Under the pieces are notes generated by a model, which saw nothing but the letters and a program-made list of their open reading frames with translations, did no database searches and was not told the DNA's origin. A stretch of DNA of 64,000 nucleotides, from contig CM054177.1 of assembly GCA_028829895.1 (NCBI GenBank), forward strand, positions 49,558,664 to 49,622,663. Direction: 5' to 3'. A program made the position numbers and the translations under genes. Source of the stretch: Sinotaia quadrata (Eukaryota > Mollusca > Gastropoda > Architaenioglossa > Viviparidae). Every line of letters begins with the position of its first letter. Position 1 is the stretch's first letter. This document shows, piece after piece, positions 47,901 to 59,847 of this stretch.

Positions 47901-50900
47901 ATGTTAGTTATAAGAAAACCACAATGAAAGAGAAATAAGAATCAAGGATGGGAATGGCAACAATTCTAAGAAAATATTAATACAAGTTAGGTGTCATCAG
48001 ACCAAGAAACCCCTGTACAATAGTGCCTTGTAATATGCAAAGAATGTGTTCTATAATAGTTTGTGTGGCAGAGTAAATTGCCTATCCCTATTTCTAAACT
48101 TAACTGTATATAAATGAAGTGATCTAACCTTCGCACTCCTTATGATGGTAATTTTGTAAGTGGGTCAGAGGTAGAGTAATCACTCAAGTTGAGAATATGC
48201 TAGAAATTGCTGATGCAATCTAAACCATTTCCAACTGGATGATTAGTTTTATTATCCAATGTTTAAGATTTACAAGAACGAGACCAGCCAAATGGCTGAG
48301 ATCAAAAGTTTACCTTCTGTAGAGAATTCTATTGTCTGATTTGGTGTGGCAAGAGGTCTGGTCATGAAAGGCAGACATTAGCTTAATGGTGAGTTAACTG
48401 ATTGAGTGAGAGAGAATGGACTTATAAATATTTCATGCATTTTTACTATTGATATGTTATACTTGCATTTTACTTAGAGATGCATTATGCCAGTAGACTA
48501 TTATTTCTACAAATTGTGAACTATAATACTTATATGTATTATGCTAAACAATATTGTTTTTTGTGAAACTATTATGCTGTATGCATGTATCAGGCTATAA
48601 ATAATGTTGCAGGAAACTGTAAGTCAAGACTTAAATGTAAGAAAGAATGGAGTTAAAAAGAAATAAAACTGGAAACTTAGCATTTGTTTCCTGATTATAT
48701 TTTTACACGGAAAAAGCAACCTTTCCTTGTTTTATCTGAATCTCCTGGTTCACTGATTATAGACCACTAAGTCCATGGTAGATGCATGGAGTCTCTACTG
48801 CAGTAATGAATACACTACAATCCGGTGATGTAAGCTGACTACATCAAGCAATTTCTGGTACAAGGAAGTTAAATGAATTAGGATTCTCATCACTTGTAAT
48901 TAATAATTAATTAATTAATAATAATCATAACCATTAACTAAATGGCAATGGCATCAGAGTTTGGTATAAAAAAATCTAGGCAGTACAAATCAATAAAAAT
49001 GGTGTTGTAAATAGGAAATGTGTTCTATAATAATTTGGTATAAAAAATCTGGGCAGTACAAATCATTAGGAATGGCTCTGTAAATAAAGAATGTGTTCCT
49101 GATGGACAAGAAACAAACTCAAAGAAGTTTTCTACAAAATTAAAACACAGGTATACTAATGTCTTTTCAATAAGGCATTAATAACAGTTATAATGAACTA
49201 AGTGTTTAATACAAAATAAACAAAATGTAATTTCAGGAATCTTTCAACTAGTCTGCTCATCATTATGTTAAGCTGAATAATTTTCACACTAGATTATTGC
49301 AACAGGTGTTAGCATAGTGATAAGAGTAGGCTATTATTAGTATCAATATTGAACTTCTAGATTAATACTCTTAATACATGTAATTCATATTACAGGGACA
49401 TATATAAACCCACAAATAAGAGACGTGCTACTAGTCTGCAAAGCCAAATTTTTATCACCACTACTCTCTTCAGGTGAGATGGAGAATTAGTTCAATGGCC
49501 TCTGGCATTGCTGTACTGATATTGGTCCACTTAGGAATCATGGCGTAGGATGAAAAATTCTGAATGACCCAATGTTGACAACCTCCTCATACTAGTTATA
49601 CAAGTCTGGGTCTGATACTTATTAAAATACTTCTAGCTGTAAATAATATACTTACAAAGTATCCACAATTAACAGAATCAAAAGAGAAGATAAATAAGAA
49701 TTTTACAGAATTCTCTTTCCTATATAATAGCTTAACACATACTTGTTTAGAGAGGTGTACTTGACAAGTGCATCCTTTGTCTTATTTGCCAGTTGACTGA
49801 ATAACTGTTCTTCTGACAAACAAGCTTCATGAGTTTTGTCACAGTCATCCTGAAGTGACTGCAGGGCTGAAAGGTAACTGTAAAAAAAAAAATGTCTGAA
49901 CACCACTCTGTAACAAATATCAGTTTTTATGACTCAATGAGTAAATTGGGCACAGAAAACACATCCAAACATAGAAGAACACATATAGCTAATAAAGCAT
50001 TCTGTGTAATTCTAGTAACTATATGATTAATCACAGTATATTTATAACAAAAAAATGTTCTTTCACTGTTCATAACAGAAATGTGTTTTCACCGTCTGTA
50101 ACAGAAAAGTTATATTGTCGGTGTCTATATCAGAAAAGTTGTGTTGCAACTATTCATAAAAAAAAAAAAATTACCAGCTTCAAGTACAAATTTCAATCTA
50201 TAAATTATAGTTTACTAAGAGGTAGCTTGTTCACACAAAATATAGTTTCAGTTTTACTATCTATAACTCAATGCATATGCACACATTTAAGAAGTCTTAA
50301 AGGGCACAAAATAGAAAAATCTGATAAATTTTAGAGGGCTCATATTGTGATTTAACTTTTTAATTTTTTCCAATGTGAAATTTTTGTGATTTTGCTCCTC
50401 GTTACATGCTGGCATATTTTTGTTTAGGTTTCTAACTGTGTATATACTTGTTATATGCCATTTTAAAGGAAATTGAATGAGATTTAATACAAATACAGTT
50501 GCAAATGTATTTTTACATATTTGTACATTTTAATAAATTAAATATGAGGATTAGTTTAATATTTTTTGCACAAAAATCCAGATTTACATTTTGACAAAAA
50601 AATATGTGAAGAACAATTTGAGAACAAACTTGTCCGATGATAATCTCAGGTCACTGTTGATGTTAGGGACATCAAATCTAAAGCCAGAGATGTCTGCTAT
50701 TTTGGCATCCAAGAAACAATTTAACCATTCCCACTAATACAGGTGTTCATGTGTAGTGTATCAATGTGTTATTAAATAATAACTGAATAAAATAATATTA
50801 AATAAATAATTAAAAACAACATCCATGTTTTGATTCTTTTTTATTTGGACCTCGAGTGTGTAGTCGGCCCCCCCCCAAACTGTACTTAATGTGGCCCTTG

Positions 50901-53900
50901 GGCTGAAAAGTTTGGAGACCCCTGCTATAGAAAATTAGCATACAAGAAATGAAAGAACATTTCTCCATTTGGAGCATTCTCGATCAAATTTGGAGAAATA
51001 ATATATTCTCCAGACTTGAGGTTCCCTCCATCAAGTAGGCATCACTACCACCTAAATCCAGCTCAGTATCAGGCTTGTAATCAGAATTAACTAGAACAAT
51101 TTTCATTAATTGTGTGGGATGCTTAATTTGTGAAAAATTCAGGATGGCATCCTTTGTTTACAATTTCCATCATGAGATTATGACCGTGGAATATTAAATA
51201 TAACTTTTAAAAACAGATTAGTTATATGAATTAACATTTTAAAAAAATTTTTCTCAGGCATTGTACAAAAGTGGACAATTTTTTGTATGTTGTCACTGAA
51301 GAGAGTTCAAGCTGCATTAATGCAAACAGAAAGAAGCATAGGAGGAGCTAGAGAGGAGGAGAAGGAAGAGCAATCAATTTGCATAAATGTTAATTATGAA
51401 GCAAATGCCATGACTAAGTGCATTATGCATATTTAACTGCAGCCTACCTTGTTTCACTGGTGTCACGAATCTGTAGTAAAAACGCTAGGTTGGCCAGCAT
51501 ACGAACACTCATCACACCAGAATGAGAGAGACTTCCCATGGTCAAGTTCAGTGAAGACAGAATGGCTGCAAGCCGTTGCCCTGGTGATTAAAACGCACAA
51601 ATACAAACTTACAAGGATATTTTGTACCTTAATTTTCATTTCAGTTAAAAGAAAAAATTAAAAGACATCACCTGTAAGTCCATAAATTTAATTGTTTGCT
51701 AACAGTAATAAACAACACTCTTATGGACTCTTTCTTCAGAGTGATATTGGCAAGTTTAAAAGGTTTGTGTAGGTAATGATGGCTGATGGTATTTGAACAA
51801 AGTGTAATATAGGTAAATAGATAATTCATGGGTTAAAGGTTTATAACAATTGAATTGCTTTACAAAGAGGTCTGTACAGACATTTGTATACACCATGTAA
51901 ATATGCTCTTTACACTGTATGCTGTTTGTGTTAGATTATGTTTGTTGACCTGGTTCTGTATGAATATGGGATTTGTTAAAATAAACCATCTCTCTCCAGA
52001 AAAGAAACTGTTGTTGTGTCTGGTATCTTCATGCATTATCTATTTACCTATATTACACTTTGTTCAACATTGATCCTGCTTCTATTTATGCTAAATCTAT
52101 ACCCCACTAAGAAGTCCATCCCATTCCCCTCACTGAATGAATGTCCATTTTTGATGCTTTCCTTAATTAAACTAGCTTTGTGCTTCAAACAGACCATATA
52201 TAGATGGAGTGTTCCAGGATGCAGAAGAGGACACAGGTTACTTAAACATTTCCATCTTATGGGTGCTCTGGGTTATGCTCTCTACTGCCACCATAACTAT
52301 TTGTAACAGGAGATTATAAACCCAACTTCAGTTGGTCATCTGCCCTAATTACTTGCAGACAGTGCTGACCATGACTTTGAGTAGAACTCTAGCATGTAGA
52401 AAAGCGGGAAAGGGAAGGTACAAATTACAACACATTCCTTGTCTCCTCTCTGGATAGCAATAAACCATTTGTAAAAAGAGATTATGAGTGGTCATCCGTC
52501 TTAATTGCAGGCAGTAGTAATTTTAAAATTAAATATTCTTAATATAATTAAATTTTCTTACTATTCATCCAGGGTATTACATCCTTAGGCACTTCTTTTT
52601 CTTAATATATAAACACCTCACTGATAGAATGAATTAGGGACAGATCAGACAAACAGATATAAACACAGACGTACATAGAAATAATAATACTGTATTGAGA
52701 AGACACAAAACATCTAAACATTAAGTGTACTCTTTAACCATTTTATTTTTTATTTAACTATGCATGCAAAATAAATAAATAAATAAAATGTTTAGTTGCA
52801 TGACAAGAGGAAGACAAGTTACCAAAACTCTATAAAATAAACATAAAAGACTGCTTGGATGCAGAAATGATATGGTAAATGAAAGCAAAGTCCAGACTTA
52901 GCAACCTGCAATAATTCAGTTAAAAGCATTATGAAAGACATTTTCCAGCTCCACTAACAAGTATTGCAGGTTTAAAATGTAATGTATCATAGACTATATG
53001 CAATTCAGTTTTCAAAACCTGCAAAAATACAGGCTAAAATATATGGATCAAAAGAAGTGAAACAGGAAGAAAAGATTGATGGGATATGCTCTAAGTTCCC
53101 AGCAAAGAATCTTTGTGCCTACCATGGGCATAATCTTCTGAAACAATAACATACAACTGTTTTAAGAAGGAAAAATAGAATCAACCAAAGTTCAGAGAAG
53201 AGGCAAGTCAAACAGCACTCTTAAAAAATATCTGGAATCTGAGATAATACCTTCAGCAGTGTATTCTATAGTTTTCTGGCGTAGATCCTGAATTACAAGT
53301 TGAGTAGCTTGGTCACTAGCCATATTCTTCTTCATCAGTTTATAAAGCAATTCAATTGTCTGTTCATTCCGTTCAAACTGAGGAACTGAACCACCCGCTA
53401 ATAAACGTTCAAGCCAAACTTGAACCTAGAAAACATAATTTTATGGCATTTAAAATAACCACCATTCAACAAAGTCACAACTTGCAGTGCAAATTTTCAA
53501 GAAAATAATGTTATTAAGTACTTATATAATTAATATTCATATTTTTTTCAATAATTTAAAAACTAACCATATTAATTAACCATCGCCTAATACAAAGATC
53601 TTTCATTCAAAAAGTTCTTTTGTTCAGTCTATTCTTATGATTCAATTGTATGCTCAATCTCACTGACTAAGAAATCATGCAGTCATTCAGATGTGTCCAG
53701 GCAACTACTATGTCATATGTACACTAATAAACAACTTGAAGTTACAGTAGCAATTTACATACATATACAGTTTACATCTGATAATGCAATATAACTTATT
53801 TTGCTTAATCATTTTTGCACACCTTTTTCCCGATAAAAAAGAATTTACAACCATACAGCTACAACTTTTACTTTAACTCTCTACATTGATTTTATTTTTA

Positions 53901-56900
53901 AAATGTAAACTTACTGAAATCACTGTAATTTCTTTCAAAAATAATAATGAGTAATAATTAAGACCACATTGATCATGGATATGTTAAAACTGAACTTTAG
54001 GCCAGTAATGAATCAACAGTTGCCATTATTCCATGATCTTTCAGCAGACACAAGAATTGTGCATGGTATAGACCAGGGGTGGGCAAACTTTTTGTGTGTA
54101 GGGCCACATTGACAAATGTAAAGTTATTGGGGGGCCGCATATATATATTATACACACTTTGTTTAGAGCAACCTAACACAATAAGTAATTATGAATTATT
54201 TATAGGTTATTGAACAGTATAAAACTATAAATAACCAATTATTGCAATTTTATTTTACTTATACATTTATACATTATATTTTACAATATGGACTAACACT
54301 TTTACTAATTTGTTAAGATTTTACATTTTTTTATTATAATAAATTTTTTAAATTATCTATCAGTGGCTTTAATTTAGACACAAACTGACTACATTGTCAT
54401 TACAATTATTGATTTCTAATGAGATGTATGTAACTGCTTGCAATTTTTAACAATATTCTTGAAATCTGGAGCAAGTTTACTTGTTGAAATTCGCATGACA
54501 GCATGCAAGTTGCAGTCCGACAATAAAGACCTATTCTTAGATTTGTTGATCTTCAAGCAAGAAAATGCTTGTTCGCAAATGTATGTTGATCCAAACAATG
54601 ATAAAAGTTTTGCTGCAAAATTTTTCAAGTTGGGAAATGATTCTTCTGATAAAGATCCATAGAAATCCAGCAAACCATCTGACTTGAATTTCTCTTTCAG
54701 GTCATGATCTGCTTGTAAGTCAAGAAGCTCTAACTGTATGTCCTCCGGGGCTGTATCAGCTTCTGCACCAAAAGGGGAACTGAGAATATTAAACTGTGGC
54801 TCTAAGTTCTAGAAATCTTTAAATCTCCTTCCAAATTCATCAGTCAGTGCATTTAATTGGGCTTTATACTTTTCAGTCATTTCACCAGAAATGGTTTCTT
54901 GTTTCAGCAAAGGGAAGTGACAAAACTTTTTTTCACTTGCTTGTCTGGAGAACAGTGAGAGTTTTGCCCGAAATTATTTTACATGTACATACAGTTCATG
55001 TAAAACACACAATTTCCCTGAAGTTTGACATTCAGTTCATTTAACTTTTTCATAATTTCAATGACAAACATAAAGTCTAACTTCCACTCTTTATTGACAA
55101 TGTTAGTATTAAAGTCACATTCAATGCCCTTCATCTCTAGGAACATCACTATTTCTTCTCTGAGGTCCCACACTCGCCTCAACACCTTGCAGAGACTCAG
55201 CCATCGAACACTGGTGTGGTACAGCATATCGGAATGTTCAGTTTCCAAATCGTCAAGTAATGCCTTGAACTGTCTGTGATTAAGTCCTCTTGATCTGATG
55301 AGGTTGAATTGGGACAACTGGGTCAATAACATGCTTGATATTCAAAACAGTTTTACACAGATTTTCTTGATGGATCACACAGTGAAGTGGTAATAATGTG
55401 TGGTCAGGATATTCTGCTTTAATCTTATCACTTATCAACTTTACCAGTTCTACATTTTTTTCGGTCAAAGCACGAGCTCCGTCATTTGTAACACTTGCCA
55501 TCTTGTTCCAAACCAGCCCAGTTCTTTTAATATAGTTATTAACAGCATTGAATATATTATGGCTTGTGGTTGTGTCTTTGAGTGACTCAACATTTAGTAA
55601 CTCTTCAGTGAGTTTGAAAGAAGTGTTTATTCCACGTATAAATATCAAAAATTGGGTAGTATCATGTACATCAGTACTCTCATCCAATGCAAGAGAGTAC
55701 CACAAAAATTGTTTATTTGCATCTTGAAGTTTATGCATCAGATTGTTACTTATCTTGTCAACACGTCTGACCACAGTTCTCCTGATGATAAAGTAATGTT
55801 GTCAAATTTGTTTTTTTTTTGTTCTGGACACATAATGTTTGCTGCATCTAGCAAACATTCCTTGATGAACTCGCCATCAGAAAATGGCTTGTTGTGTTTT
55901 ACAATTCTGTGTGACAGCACCAGACTAGCTTCTGTTGCAGCATCTTGAATTGAAGACTGTTTAGTGAAAATAGTTACAGCTCCATGCATTTCCTTTTCCT
56001 CTCTTCGGTTGTTAAATTGTATCCGAAATTGGAATCTTTTGTTTGGTAGTGTCTTTTTAAATTCTGTGGGTAGGGACTGTCCATCTGGACTTGTTTACAT
56101 TTGTTTGCTTCAACACAATGTCCTAACCTCCTTGACAGCAGTTACCACACTGGTTCCTGTTTACATTTGTCCACCTCAATATCGCGCGTCCTAATCGTCC
56201 TTGATGGGTTTACCCCTTCCCCTCTCTATCTCTAGCCAGAAAGTGACTGTAGCAGACTTCCTTGATTGCAATTAGAGTTTAACAGTTTGACTGGGTATGG
56301 TCCTTTCTTTCGTCAGTACAGCGTGTGAGTAGTTAAATGTTAGCCCGAATCAATTAGTGACGATTTTGTCCGTCAAGCGTGACTGCGCTAACAGTAACAG
56401 TTTGACACTGCAAGGCCCTTTTTAAAAAAATTTCTAAATGCCCTCAGGGCCGCATAATATCTGTTGGCGGGCCGCATGCGGCCCGCGGGCCGTAGTTTGC
56501 CCACCCCTAGTATAGACATACTCTACAACAAGACCACTAAAATATTCATGCTTTGGGCCTACACTAATAAAATCCATCAAACCTGGACCAAATTATACTA
56601 ATCATCATACCACAGAAAGAATAACAAGAGTTTTGATCTGCATCCCAACATCATTCATTAAACATAGGCTCGGTTATGGGCCACATTATAACAACACCTA
56701 GGAAAGAAAAAGATTAATCCCCCAGTTATGCCATATCATCATAACACCACAGAAAGAATGAATAACAATAACTTGATCTGCATTTGTTTTGTTATCATTC
56801 ATTAAAAATAGACTCAGTTGTGGGCCACATTATAACAACCACCTAGAAAAGTAAAAGATTAATTCCCCACCCTCACCCATGCTAATCATCATAACACCAC

Positions 56901-58322
56901 AAAAAGAATAACAATAGTTTGACCTGCATTTGTTATTATTCATTAAACATACTCAGTTATGGGCCACATTATATAACCACCTACAAAAGAAAAAGATTAA
57001 TTCCCACCCAACCTCCCCAGTTATGCTAATCATCATAACATCACGGAAAGAATAACAATCCCATCCTCATTCATTAAACATAGATTCAGTTATGGGCCAC
57101 ACTATAATGACTATCTATGAAAGTAAAAGATTAATTATCAAATTATCAAGAGTAGAAATCATCAGTGCATATATCTTTATGAACAGAAATAAAGATCTCC
57201 CTTAGGTGAGACTGAGAATCAATTCAGTGCTACAATAATAAGTACTTCAATAATTTTTAAATTGTTATGAAAATATCACAAAATTAAATTAAAACAAAGA
57301 CCTTTTATTGAAACCATTGCATAAAATATGCTGAAAAAGCCCCCAAACTCTCAACAAATATACCGTTTAATTTTTAAAAAAAAAAAATAATAATAATAAA
57401 GCATAATAAAAAGAGTGTCTGTGTGGGTCTGTGATTTTTATTTTTACATTAAACCAAAAAAATAAAAAGAGTAAATCTAACTTTAAAGTTCAAGCCTAAT
57501 CCTGAATCAAAACCCAAATTTATCTCTACACAGTAATTTGAGTAAATGGTTAAATGTAAATAAAGATTTTGCCTACACCCATACTTAGTACCACTTTCTT
57601 TTCTAATTCTATACTTATTTCTACTACTACTTTCTACTTCTAATACTAATTTTATCTTACATTTCTATTGGATTAGCAGATATATCACTGTCTCTGAAAG
57701 GATGCTTCATAATAAATAAACAGAGACAGCCTAGACAATTAAGTGTGAGTTAATAATAATAATAATAAAGATTTAACACAATCTTAATTCTTATACAAGC
57801 TATATTTATATATAGTCTAAGCACTTTTACTGGATATAATTATAAAATACACAAAACAAGTTCTTTTTACAAAATACTTAAACACATTAGAAAATTAAAG
57901 AAAATATAACAAGACATAGTTAATCCATCTGCAAATGACAATATGTAACAGATATATTTACAGAGAACATAAATAAAATGAATTAACAAAAGTACATTTT
58001 GATTTTGAACAAAATGAGAGATGAGACAGTGCTATTCTTTAATAATAATATTTTAAAATAGTAATCGTCTACCAGTACCACTACCACAATACTGTACCAT
58101 TATAGCAGCCATTGCCATTACTACAGACATATATAGTGCATAAAATTATACTATTAAAGTATTATAGGCCCTAATTTATTAATTATTATAGGCCTACCAG
58201 TAGTAACAGAGATAAAATTAAATTAAAAAGTGCGAAGTCATTATTCTATGTAGCTAAAGTAATTAAAAATAATAGTAAAACTGCATACTACATACCTCCC
58301 TATACTTTGCAGAAATTTCCAT
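41903..58322 (-). CDS. HAUS1: HAUS augmin-like complex subunit 1, nine exons
   Basis: Complete coding gene, 276 codons (human HAUS1 has 278). Exons from 5' to 3' on the minus strand: 58296-58322, 53251-53425, 51448-51580, 49743-49877, 47396-47519, 45315-45380, 43900-43971, 43253-43300 and 41903-41953. All introns are GT-AG and phases join without error. The N-terminus (MEISAKYREVQVWLERLLAG...PQFERNEQTIELLYKL) and C-terminus (DPLRRKLQNYHDLP... and EIQKKVDLMRL) align well with human HAUS1. Most of the protein is coiled coil. HAUS1 is one of eight augmin subunits, which recruit gamma-tubulin to existing spindle microtubules for branching nucleation. Introns carry hAT insertions and minisatellites, but splice sites and frame are intact. 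Confidence 0.93.
43253..43300 (-). CDS. HAUS1: HAUS1 exon 8
   Basis: 48 nt, phase 0, acceptor tattgcag and donor gtaagt. Encodes DISEAKVKVVELKHKI. Confidence 0.9.
43900..43971 (-). CDS. HAUS1: HAUS1 exon 7
   Basis: 72 nt, phase 0 at both ends, acceptor tgtatgcag and donor gtaagta. Encodes 24 residues including LQDELDPLRRKLQNYHDLPP, the best-conserved block with human HAUS1. Confidence 0.93.
44196..44420. other. GC-rich island of unknown origin in HAUS1 intron
   Basis: About 200 bp of GC-rich, complex sequence ending in a G-run (about 44383-44398), embedded in a very AT-rich intron. No convincing protein or terminal repeats. It is probably an inserted repeat or fragment. Confidence 0.45.
45315..45380 (-). 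CDS. HAUS1: HAUS1 exon 6
   Basis: 66 nt, phase 0 at both ends, acceptor ccaaacag and donor gtataat. Encodes 22 residues, ENCLKSGAEPSLFHEN through VKKAE. Confidence 0.9.
45576..45873 (+). repeat. Minisatellite in HAUS1 intron
   Basis: Six copies of a roughly 45-52 bp unit around cagtgtaaattattaatagt + aaaacctttacactcattg, between exons 5 and 6. Confidence 0.92.
46800..47110 (+). repeat. Imperfect tandem repeats in HAUS1 intron
   Basis: Three to four diverged copies of a roughly 100-bp unit with the landmarks cctcaatacttaaat, atcaacaagcatggtgctt and gactacaatgaacccat. Confidence 0.75.
47396..47519 (-). CDS. HAUS1: HAUS1 exon 5
   Basis: 124 nt between acceptor cacttgcag and donor gtaatg. Its first base completes a Lys codon with exon 4. 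Encodes AYQDLQHQSSEQRAEIEKRA through YTQLIKKLK. Confidence 0.92.
48961..49100 (+). repeat. Two-copy tandem repeat in HAUS1 intron
   Basis: A roughly 70-bp unit starting tttggtataaaaaa and containing gcagtacaaatca is present twice with moderate divergence. Confidence 0.75.
49743..49877 (-). CDS. HAUS1: HAUS1 exon 4
   Basis: 135 nt between acceptor ttttttttacag and donor gtatgtg, phase 2 to phase 2. Encodes the coiled-coil segment YLSALQSLQDDCDKTHEACL through KYTSLN. Confidence 0.92.
50612..50924 (+). mobile_element. hAT 3'-end fragment in HAUS1 intron 3
   Basis: A plus-strand reading frame (50612-50737) begins NNLRTNLSDDNLRSLLMLGT and ends FNHSH plus stop. It resembles the extreme C-terminus of Charlie-type hAT transposases (R-x-x-L-x-D-x-x-L pattern). 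The fragment ends with the terminus agtttggagacccctg at 50924, complementary to the usual cagggg start. The left end and most of the transposase are absent. It is opposite in orientation to HAUS1. Confidence 0.75.
51448..51580 (-). CDS. HAUS1: HAUS1 exon 3
   Basis: 133 nt between acceptor aatcaccag and donor gtaggctg. Entry phase 1, exit phase 2. Encodes QRLAAILSSLNLTMGSLSHS through LLQIRDTSET. Confidence 0.92.
51794..52066. repeat. 37-bp inverted repeat pair in HAUS1 intron
   Basis: The arm at 51794-51830 and the arm at 52030-52066 are reverse complements with one mismatch, separated by 199 bp. The arm begins tgaacaaagtgtaatatagg. There is no terminal-repeat consensus, so it is either an unknown foldback element or a local inversion-duplication. 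Confidence 0.85.
53251..53425 (-). CDS. HAUS1: HAUS1 exon 2
   Basis: 175 nt between acceptor ttttctag and donor gtattat, from phase 0 to phase 1. Encodes VQVWLERLLAGGSVPQFERN through IQDLRQKTIEYTAE. Confidence 0.93.
54074..56509 (-). mobile_element. hAT transposon in HAUS1 intron 1
   Basis: A 2436-bp element with the terminus caggggtgggcaaac at 54074 and its complement ending at 56509 (last base mutated). It has a perfect 8-bp target duplication gtatagac (54066-54073 and 56510-56517), which fits the hAT target preference. Subterminal sequence is GC-rich (gggccgc motifs). It encodes a broken transposase on the minus strand, the same strand as HAUS1. Confidence 0.95.
54419..55989 (-). pseudogene. 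hAT transposase, broken (GTF2IRD2/ZBED-like)
   Basis: Minus-strand pieces in order: 55989-55750 (N-terminal part with FSDGEFIKECLLDAA), 55774-55280 (catalytic region, LALDESTDVHDTTQFLIFI and ASVTNDGARALT), 55332-54979 (YHTSVRWLSLCKVLRRVWDL, then LNVKLQG) and 54673-54416 (hATC end, SLFGSTYICEQAFSCL). Frame changes occur near 55760 and 55320. At least one stop lies near 54810, and the section between 54979 and 54673 has no long frame. The order and motifs are those of Charlie-type hAT transposases. Not functional as it stands. Confidence 0.88.
56590..57140 (+). repeat. Roughly 120-bp tandem repeats in HAUS1 intron 1
   Basis: About four diverged copies with the landmarks ttatgggccacattataac, aaaagattaattcccc and catcataacaccacagaaag. 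Confidence 0.8.
58296..58322 (-). CDS. HAUS1: HAUS1 exon 1 (coding part)
   Basis: ATG and 8 further codons (MEISAKYRE), donor gtatgtag, phase 0. It joins to VQVWLERLL in exon 2, as in the vertebrate N-terminus. The start was chosen as the only ATG giving that join. Confidence 0.8.
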
Positions 58323-58700
58323 TTAATATATTCTAATCATTCATTCATTGTTTAGTGTCGATTATTTATTTGCATCAGGCGCGTTGTTCGAATGTTTGCT
58401 AAGGGACATAAACCAATTATTTTGAACAGAGTTACTTTCGTCACATTACTGATCACACTTGAGCTGTATAGAGCTCAGTGCTGACTTTTTCGAAATTGAC
58501 CTAGGTCGGAAACAATTCCCCAATTTGACGGTATCTTAAGGAACTAACTCGACTAAACCTCAACACCTTTAGGCTCCCTACCCCAGCGCGAAATCGACCT
58601 AGGTCGGAAGCGCTCCCCCTTGATTCATCATCGTCAATATCACCTATATCACCAAGCTGATTCTGATATCGTAAAATTACCACCTATAAATTATGACTAA
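58323..58700 (-). promoter_or_regulatory. HAUS1 5' region
   Basis: The region upstream of the HAUS1 ATG is GC-richer than its surroundings and contains a 31-bp imperfect direct repeat (58491-58521 and 58589-58619) centred on acctaggt. No TATA box is seen at the usual place. Assignment as promoter is by position. Confidence 0.4.
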
Positions 58701-59760
58701 ATAGAATGATTTATGTGGAAAGGAAAAGGATTCAAGCATTCTCCATTATAATTTATAGTACAAGTATTCGAAGTGGTGACTGAGAACAGCGCAGAATATC
58801 TTTATTCGTTAACAACAAATTGATTGACATTATTTAACAAGTATTGTGATTTATTTTTAAAGGCAAATTATATTAGGATCACTTAACCATTTATTTGTAA
58901 AGTTAAAAACCTCTAATTTTAAAAAAAATGGTGTCAACTTCTCAGTAAAATACATTATACTATAATTAATAATAGATAACATGTGCAGCAACACTAAGAA
59001 AACACATATAGTAATTAGTAATAAATGTACAGTGGTACAATACAAAAACACACAGCGTACAAGATGTATATTGACAGACATAATACGAGACACATGATGG
59101 TGGAACAGATAAAAAAAAAATTAAACAGAGAAAATGTGTGCTGATTTTCAAGGTGGAAAAAGATGTGTTTTAAAGCTTTCTTTGAAAATGCTATGACGTA
59201 TGGATAAGTGAATGCAGCTAGATGTTTGTTGTATGCGACACACACGCACTTCACAAATTGACGAGATTGGTCATTTGACAGGCATTTGTCTCCCCCCCTC
59301 TCCACATTACCTCAAGACAAGGGTAGATGGTTGATAGAATGAACAGAATCTGATGACTGAACTAATGATTTTTATATGGTAACAAAAGAGTAGAGTGAGG
59401 CTGCGGGAAGCCTTAGATATACTGAAACAAAATATATATGTATAATATCTATAGCTAACAATATACAATCTCGGAAAATAATACTGTAACAAATTTTATA
59501 GTTTACTGAGCACAGACTGACAAGTTCACTAAAGTGAGCACTCGGCAAACACACATATCACTGACTAGCAAAGCAATCTAATGGGGAGAATTCTAGAGCA
59601 GGGTAATCTTGCAGAGGGCATCTTTCCAGGTCCAGTTGATGACAGCATGGGTGATTGAATGTTTGATCTAGGCTGAGTAAATAATAGCCCATTAAGCACA
59701 AACACTTGGATAAAGGCATTTAGCACAACTTGATTAAATATGAGTTAAAACTTATGTTTG
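58701..59760. other. Anonymous AT-rich stretch
   Basis: No exon, transposon or RNA gene recognised. Short open frames on the minus strand have no coding character. Confidence 0.4.
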
Positions 59761-59761
59761 C

Positions 59762-59763
<2 letters not shown>

Positions 59764-59816
<53 letters not shown>

Positions 59817-59847
59817 TGTGTGTTGTGTGACTGAGTGTGTGTGTGTG
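59764..59847 (+). repeat. Compound (CT)n(GT)n microsatellite
   Basis: About 36 bp of CT followed by about 20 bp of GT, and then interrupted GT. Confidence 0.97.

Noticed and set aside
54130..54180. Minus-strand 60-codon ORF at 53997-54179
   Set aside because: It crosses the hAT terminus and target duplication; no coding features.
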